Part shown: positions 5,644 through 6,024 of the stretch, piece by piece
How positions within the stretch are numbered: position 1 is the first letter of the stretch
How the letters are laid out: each line of letters begins with the position of its first letter
Assembly (NCBI GenBank): GCA_934095805.1
Contig: CAKOKV010000061.1
Span: 1 to 6,024, forward strand
DNA length: 6,024 nucleotides
Direction: 5' to 3'
Source: an uncultured Bacilli bacterium
GTDB taxonomy: Bacteria; Bacillota_I; Bacilli_A; RF39; UBA660
Program-made: the position numbers and the translations under genes
The notes under the pieces: model-generated
Told to the model about the DNA's origin: nothing
What the model saw: only the letters and a program-made list of their open reading frames with translations
Database searches by the model: none

Positions 5644-5653
5644 TGTTTCTCCT
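5644..5653 (-). promoter_or_regulatory. Shine-Dalgarno site for the aspS remnant
   Basis: The minus strand reads TAAAAGGAGAAACAGTG across the asnS/aspS junction. AAAGGAG lies 5 bases before the GTG start and overlaps the end of the asnS stop codon region. This supports the GTG start at 5643 and shows that the initiation signal survived the aspS deletion. Confidence 0.7.
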
Positions 5654-5654
5654 T

Positions 5655-6024
5655 TTAGTAGTCACAGTTATTAGGTGTTCTTGGATAAGGTATTACATCT
5701 CTTATATTTTCAACACCTGTTAAATACATTATAAGTCTTTCAAATCCAAGACCGAAACCAGCATGATAACATCCTCCGAATCTTCTAAGGTTTGTATACC
5801 AATCTAAGTTTTCAAGAGGTATATTCATTTCTTTCATTCTATTAATTAATTTATCGTAATCATCTTCTCTTTGACTACCACCGATTAGTTCCCCAGAACC
5901 TGGTACTTCTAAGTCTACTGCGGCTACTGTTTCATTATCATCATTTAATTTCATATAGAATGCTTTAATGTCTTTTGGCCAGTCTGTAATAAATACTGGT
6001 CCATTAAAGTGTTCTGTTATATAT
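5655..6024 (-). CDS. asnS: Asparaginyl-tRNA synthetase, C-terminal part (5' end beyond window)
   Basis: AsnRS is a cytoplasmic class II aminoacyl-tRNA synthetase that charges tRNA(Asn) with asparagine. The reading frame is open to the window edge, so the visible 122 codons are only the C-terminal end of a protein usually about 430-460 residues long. Before the first in-window Met (5954) the frame reads [20 protein letters not shown], a typical AsnRS stretch. It is followed by [18 protein letters not shown], by the class II motif 3 segment [17 protein letters not shown] with its conserved Arg, and by the family-typical ending [13 protein letters not shown]. The stop is TAA at 5655-5657 and overlaps the ribosome binding site of the next ORF, so the two are almost certainly cotranscribed. 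The operon promoter lies outside the window. Distinguished from AspRS by the [12 protein letters not shown] and PRTPNNC sequences. Nothing in the visible part looks damaged. Confidence 0.95.
   Translation of the reverse strand, partial: YITEHFNGPVFITDWPKDIKAFYMKLNDDNETVAAVDLEVPGSGELIGGSQREDDYDKLINRMKEMNIPLENLDWYTNLRRFGGCYHAGFGLGFERLIMYLTGVENIRDVIPYPRTPNNCDY

Overview
The window is very AT-rich, gene-dense bacterial chromosome with every supportable gene on the minus strand. Low GC, strong AAGGAGG-type ribosome binding sites, a DUF3048/YerB-family protein and a GatCAB amidotransferase operon point to Bacillota. It could be an uncultured Bacilli/Mollicutes-like lineage or a Clostridia member; I cannot place it further. 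TGA behaves as a stop and tryptophans are TGG, so this is the standard bacterial code, not the Mycoplasma code.

Reading in the direction of transcription (from 6024 down to 1): the window opens inside asnS, of which only the C-terminal 122 codons are present. Next comes a 93-codon ORF that is an aspartyl-tRNA synthetase (aspS) reduced to its two ends. About 37 N-terminal residues of the OB-fold are joined in frame to the C-terminal motif-3 region, and the catalytic core is missing. Then follow gatC, gatA and gatB, apparently complete and nearly or actually overlapping (TAATG junctions). A hairpin with a U-tract just after gatB ends this translation-related operon. Together these genes serve Asn-, Asp- and Gln-tRNA formation. 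With AsnRS present, GatCAB probably works mainly on Glu-tRNA(Gln). The broken aspS implies that another AspRS is encoded elsewhere, or that this assembly carries a false deletion.

Downstream are three separately promoted envelope-type genes. The first is a YerB-like DUF3048 protein with an N-terminal membrane anchor and no lipobox cysteine. The second is a 219-residue protein with one membrane segment followed by a long Pro/Ala-rich tail with GETPS(I/V) repeats, ended by its own terminator. The third is the first 58 codons of a secreted or membrane-anchored protein that runs off the window at base 1. Promoter-like sequences precede each of the three, two of them very close to the start codon. 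I see no RNA genes, CRISPR arrays, insertion sequences or plus-strand genes. The main point for follow-up is the internally deleted aspS.
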